The notes beneath the pieces were generated by a model that saw only the letters and a list, made by a program, of their open reading frames with translations, had not been told where the DNA came from and did no database searches. Positions 63,271 to 64,000 of a stretch of 64,000 nucleotides of DNA are shown piece after piece (the first letter of the stretch is position 1; each line of letters begins with the position of its first letter). A program made the translations under genes and the position numbers. The stretch spans positions 806,356 through 870,355 of the forward strand of contig JAJFKT010000026.1 in NCBI GenBank assembly GCA_021773075.1. The letters run 5' to 3'. This stretch comes from Woeseiaceae bacterium (GTDB lineage Bacteria; Pseudomonadota; Gammaproteobacteria; Steroidobacterales; Woeseiaceae).

Positions 63271-63809
63271 CTGTCCGAACCGAGCCTCGCTGCGTATTCC
63301 GCCTCGAGCGCTGTAAACGTTTTCCAGAAAGGCCTCGGTGTCTGGTTCTCAAGGACATCGAGCAGTATTTCAAAGTGCGCATGCCAGCCACCGCATACAC
63401 CCAGCACTGTTTCATCGTCCTGTAGTTTCCGATGAGTGAGGATGAGCAAAACCTTGTCTCCCCGTTCTTCGAGTTGATACTCGACCTCCGAATATTCGTT
63501 TTCGCCTACCCAGGTATGGGCGAATGCGTAAGGCGGTTCGCAGCGAATCACGCGACCTGACCAACTCATCTTTTCCGGCAAGCCACAATATTTTTGTGGG
63601 GGAGGGTCGTCGGGCAAGGTTGATAGGGACGAATTGTGAAACAGCAGTTCGATCTTTCCGTCAACCACAAGCTCAGCGTTGCCGCCAGCGAGCCATTTTG
63701 CGCGTTTGTCACCGTCTGTGATGTACTGCCAGACACGTTCAATCGGTCCGGGTAACAGACGTTCGAAGCGAACCGTCGTATCGTCGAGTCTTTCGCCGAA
63801 TTTATTCAT
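63267..63809 (-). CDS. SRPBCC/AHSA1-domain protein
   Basis: 180 residues. START-like fold with VRFERLLPGPIERVWQYITDGDKRAKWLAGG (N-terminal helix-grip pattern), MSWSGRVIRCEPPYAFAHTW and LTHRKLQDDETVLGVCGGWHAHFEILLDVLENQ near the end. Such proteins bind hydrophobic ligands or act as Aha1-like factors. It overlaps the ArsR stop by one base (TAATG), the usual ArsR-AHSA1 pair. Confidence 0.9.
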   Translation of the reverse strand: MNKFGERLDDTTVRFERLLPGPIERVWQYITDGDKRAKWLAGGNAELVVDGKIELLFHNSSLSTLPDDPPPQKYCGLPEKMSWSGRVIRCEPPYAFAHTWVGENEYSEVEYQLEERGDKVLLILTHRKLQDDETVLGVCGGWHAHFEILLDVLENQTPRPFWKTFTALEAEYAARLGSDS

Positions 63810-64000
63810 TATTTTTCTCCTCTGGAAGGTGGTTCCGCGAGTGCTCTTTCCAGCTCATCGAGTGCACCGGACCAAAACTTGCGCACCGAACGGACCCAAT
63901 TCTCGAGATCGTCCAGAGCGCTATCATTAAGTCGATAGACACGGCGCTGCGCATCGGGCCTTGAGGCAACGATGTTGGCGTCGCGCAGTACTTTCAAGTG
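63809..64000 (-). CDS. ArsR-family regulator, cut by window end
   Basis: The frame is open to the right edge. Visible C-terminal part: HLKVLRDANIVASRPD, the end of the winged-helix recognition helix, then QRRVYRLN and DDLENWVRSVRKFW. The N-terminal half of the HTH lies outside. Likely regulates itself and the AHSA1 gene; no metal-binding Cys motif is visible in this part. Confidence 0.88.
   Translation of the reverse strand, partial: HLKVLRDANIVASRPDAQRRVYRLNDSALDDLENWVRSVRKFWSGALDELERALAEPPSRGEK

Overview
The window looks like chromosome from a free-living, probably marine, Gammaproteobacterium with mid-range GC. Pointers are a GlrK/QseG/GlrR operon, Bfd and bacterioferritin with Fur-type boxes, a PEP-CTERM regulator of the PrsR type, several TonB-dependent receptors and a complete methylmalonyl-CoA pathway. 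Genus-level assignment is not possible from sequence reading alone. No rRNA, CRISPR array, intact insertion sequence or phage is visible.

Layout. 1-1800: end of a GT4 glycosyltransferase, then a leftward surface lipoprotein preceded by two tandem GEMM-type (c-di-GMP class I) riboswitches. 2364-3989: gltX followed by tRNA-Ala(GGC) and tRNA-Glu(TTC). 4042-4179: a transposase tail, the only mobile-element trace. 4412-17816: an accessory, exopolysaccharide/PEP-CTERM-like region. It holds a membrane protein, a GT2-TPR fusion, a leftward five-gene operon (GNAT, arylamine N-acetyltransferase-like protein, acyl carrier protein, acyl-CoA-dehydrogenase-like flavoprotein, adenylating ligase), a FemAB/CelD-like protein, another GNAT, a cupin-like protein, a TPR lipoprotein and a small PEP-CTERM protein behind a sigma-54 promoter. 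17892-22037: bfr, bfd and a large secreted beta-propeller protein. 22123-30143: SDR, then methylmalonyl-CoA mutase, pccB, pccA, meaB and a VOC protein (propionyl-CoA to succinyl-CoA). 30140-33923: Fur-boxed TonB receptor and prsR. 34058-42118: a TetR-controlled set (TonB receptor, acyl-CoA ligase, alpha/beta hydrolase, PHB-depolymerase-like lipoprotein, sodium symporter) that reads as an ester or oligoester uptake and activation locus. 42139-46670: glrR, qseG, glrK and galE. 46896-57506: metallopeptidase-like lipoprotein, small lipoprotein, a GGDEF-EAL protein, N-formylglutamate amidohydrolase, a YbdK-type ligase and a 7TM-PAS-GGDEF protein. 57513-64000: DUF4397 lipoprotein, aldehyde dehydrogenase, a short AraC protein, a FadB-like fusion enzyme, a small unknown protein, and an AHSA1/ArsR pair cut by the window end.

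How it fits together. Two threads recur. One is surface polysaccharide and PEP-CTERM biology under PrsR/sigma-54 and c-di-GMP control. The other is acyl-CoA catabolism (hydroxyacid or ester release, CoA activation, beta-oxidation, propionyl-CoA assimilation). The most unusual element is the operon at 7248-12180. Its ligase, carrier protein and dehydrogenase match the three-part logic of aminoacyl-carrier-protein oxidation (as in pyrrole-2-carboxylate formation), here placed beside an N-acyltransferase-fold enzyme and an exopolysaccharide/PEP-CTERM context.
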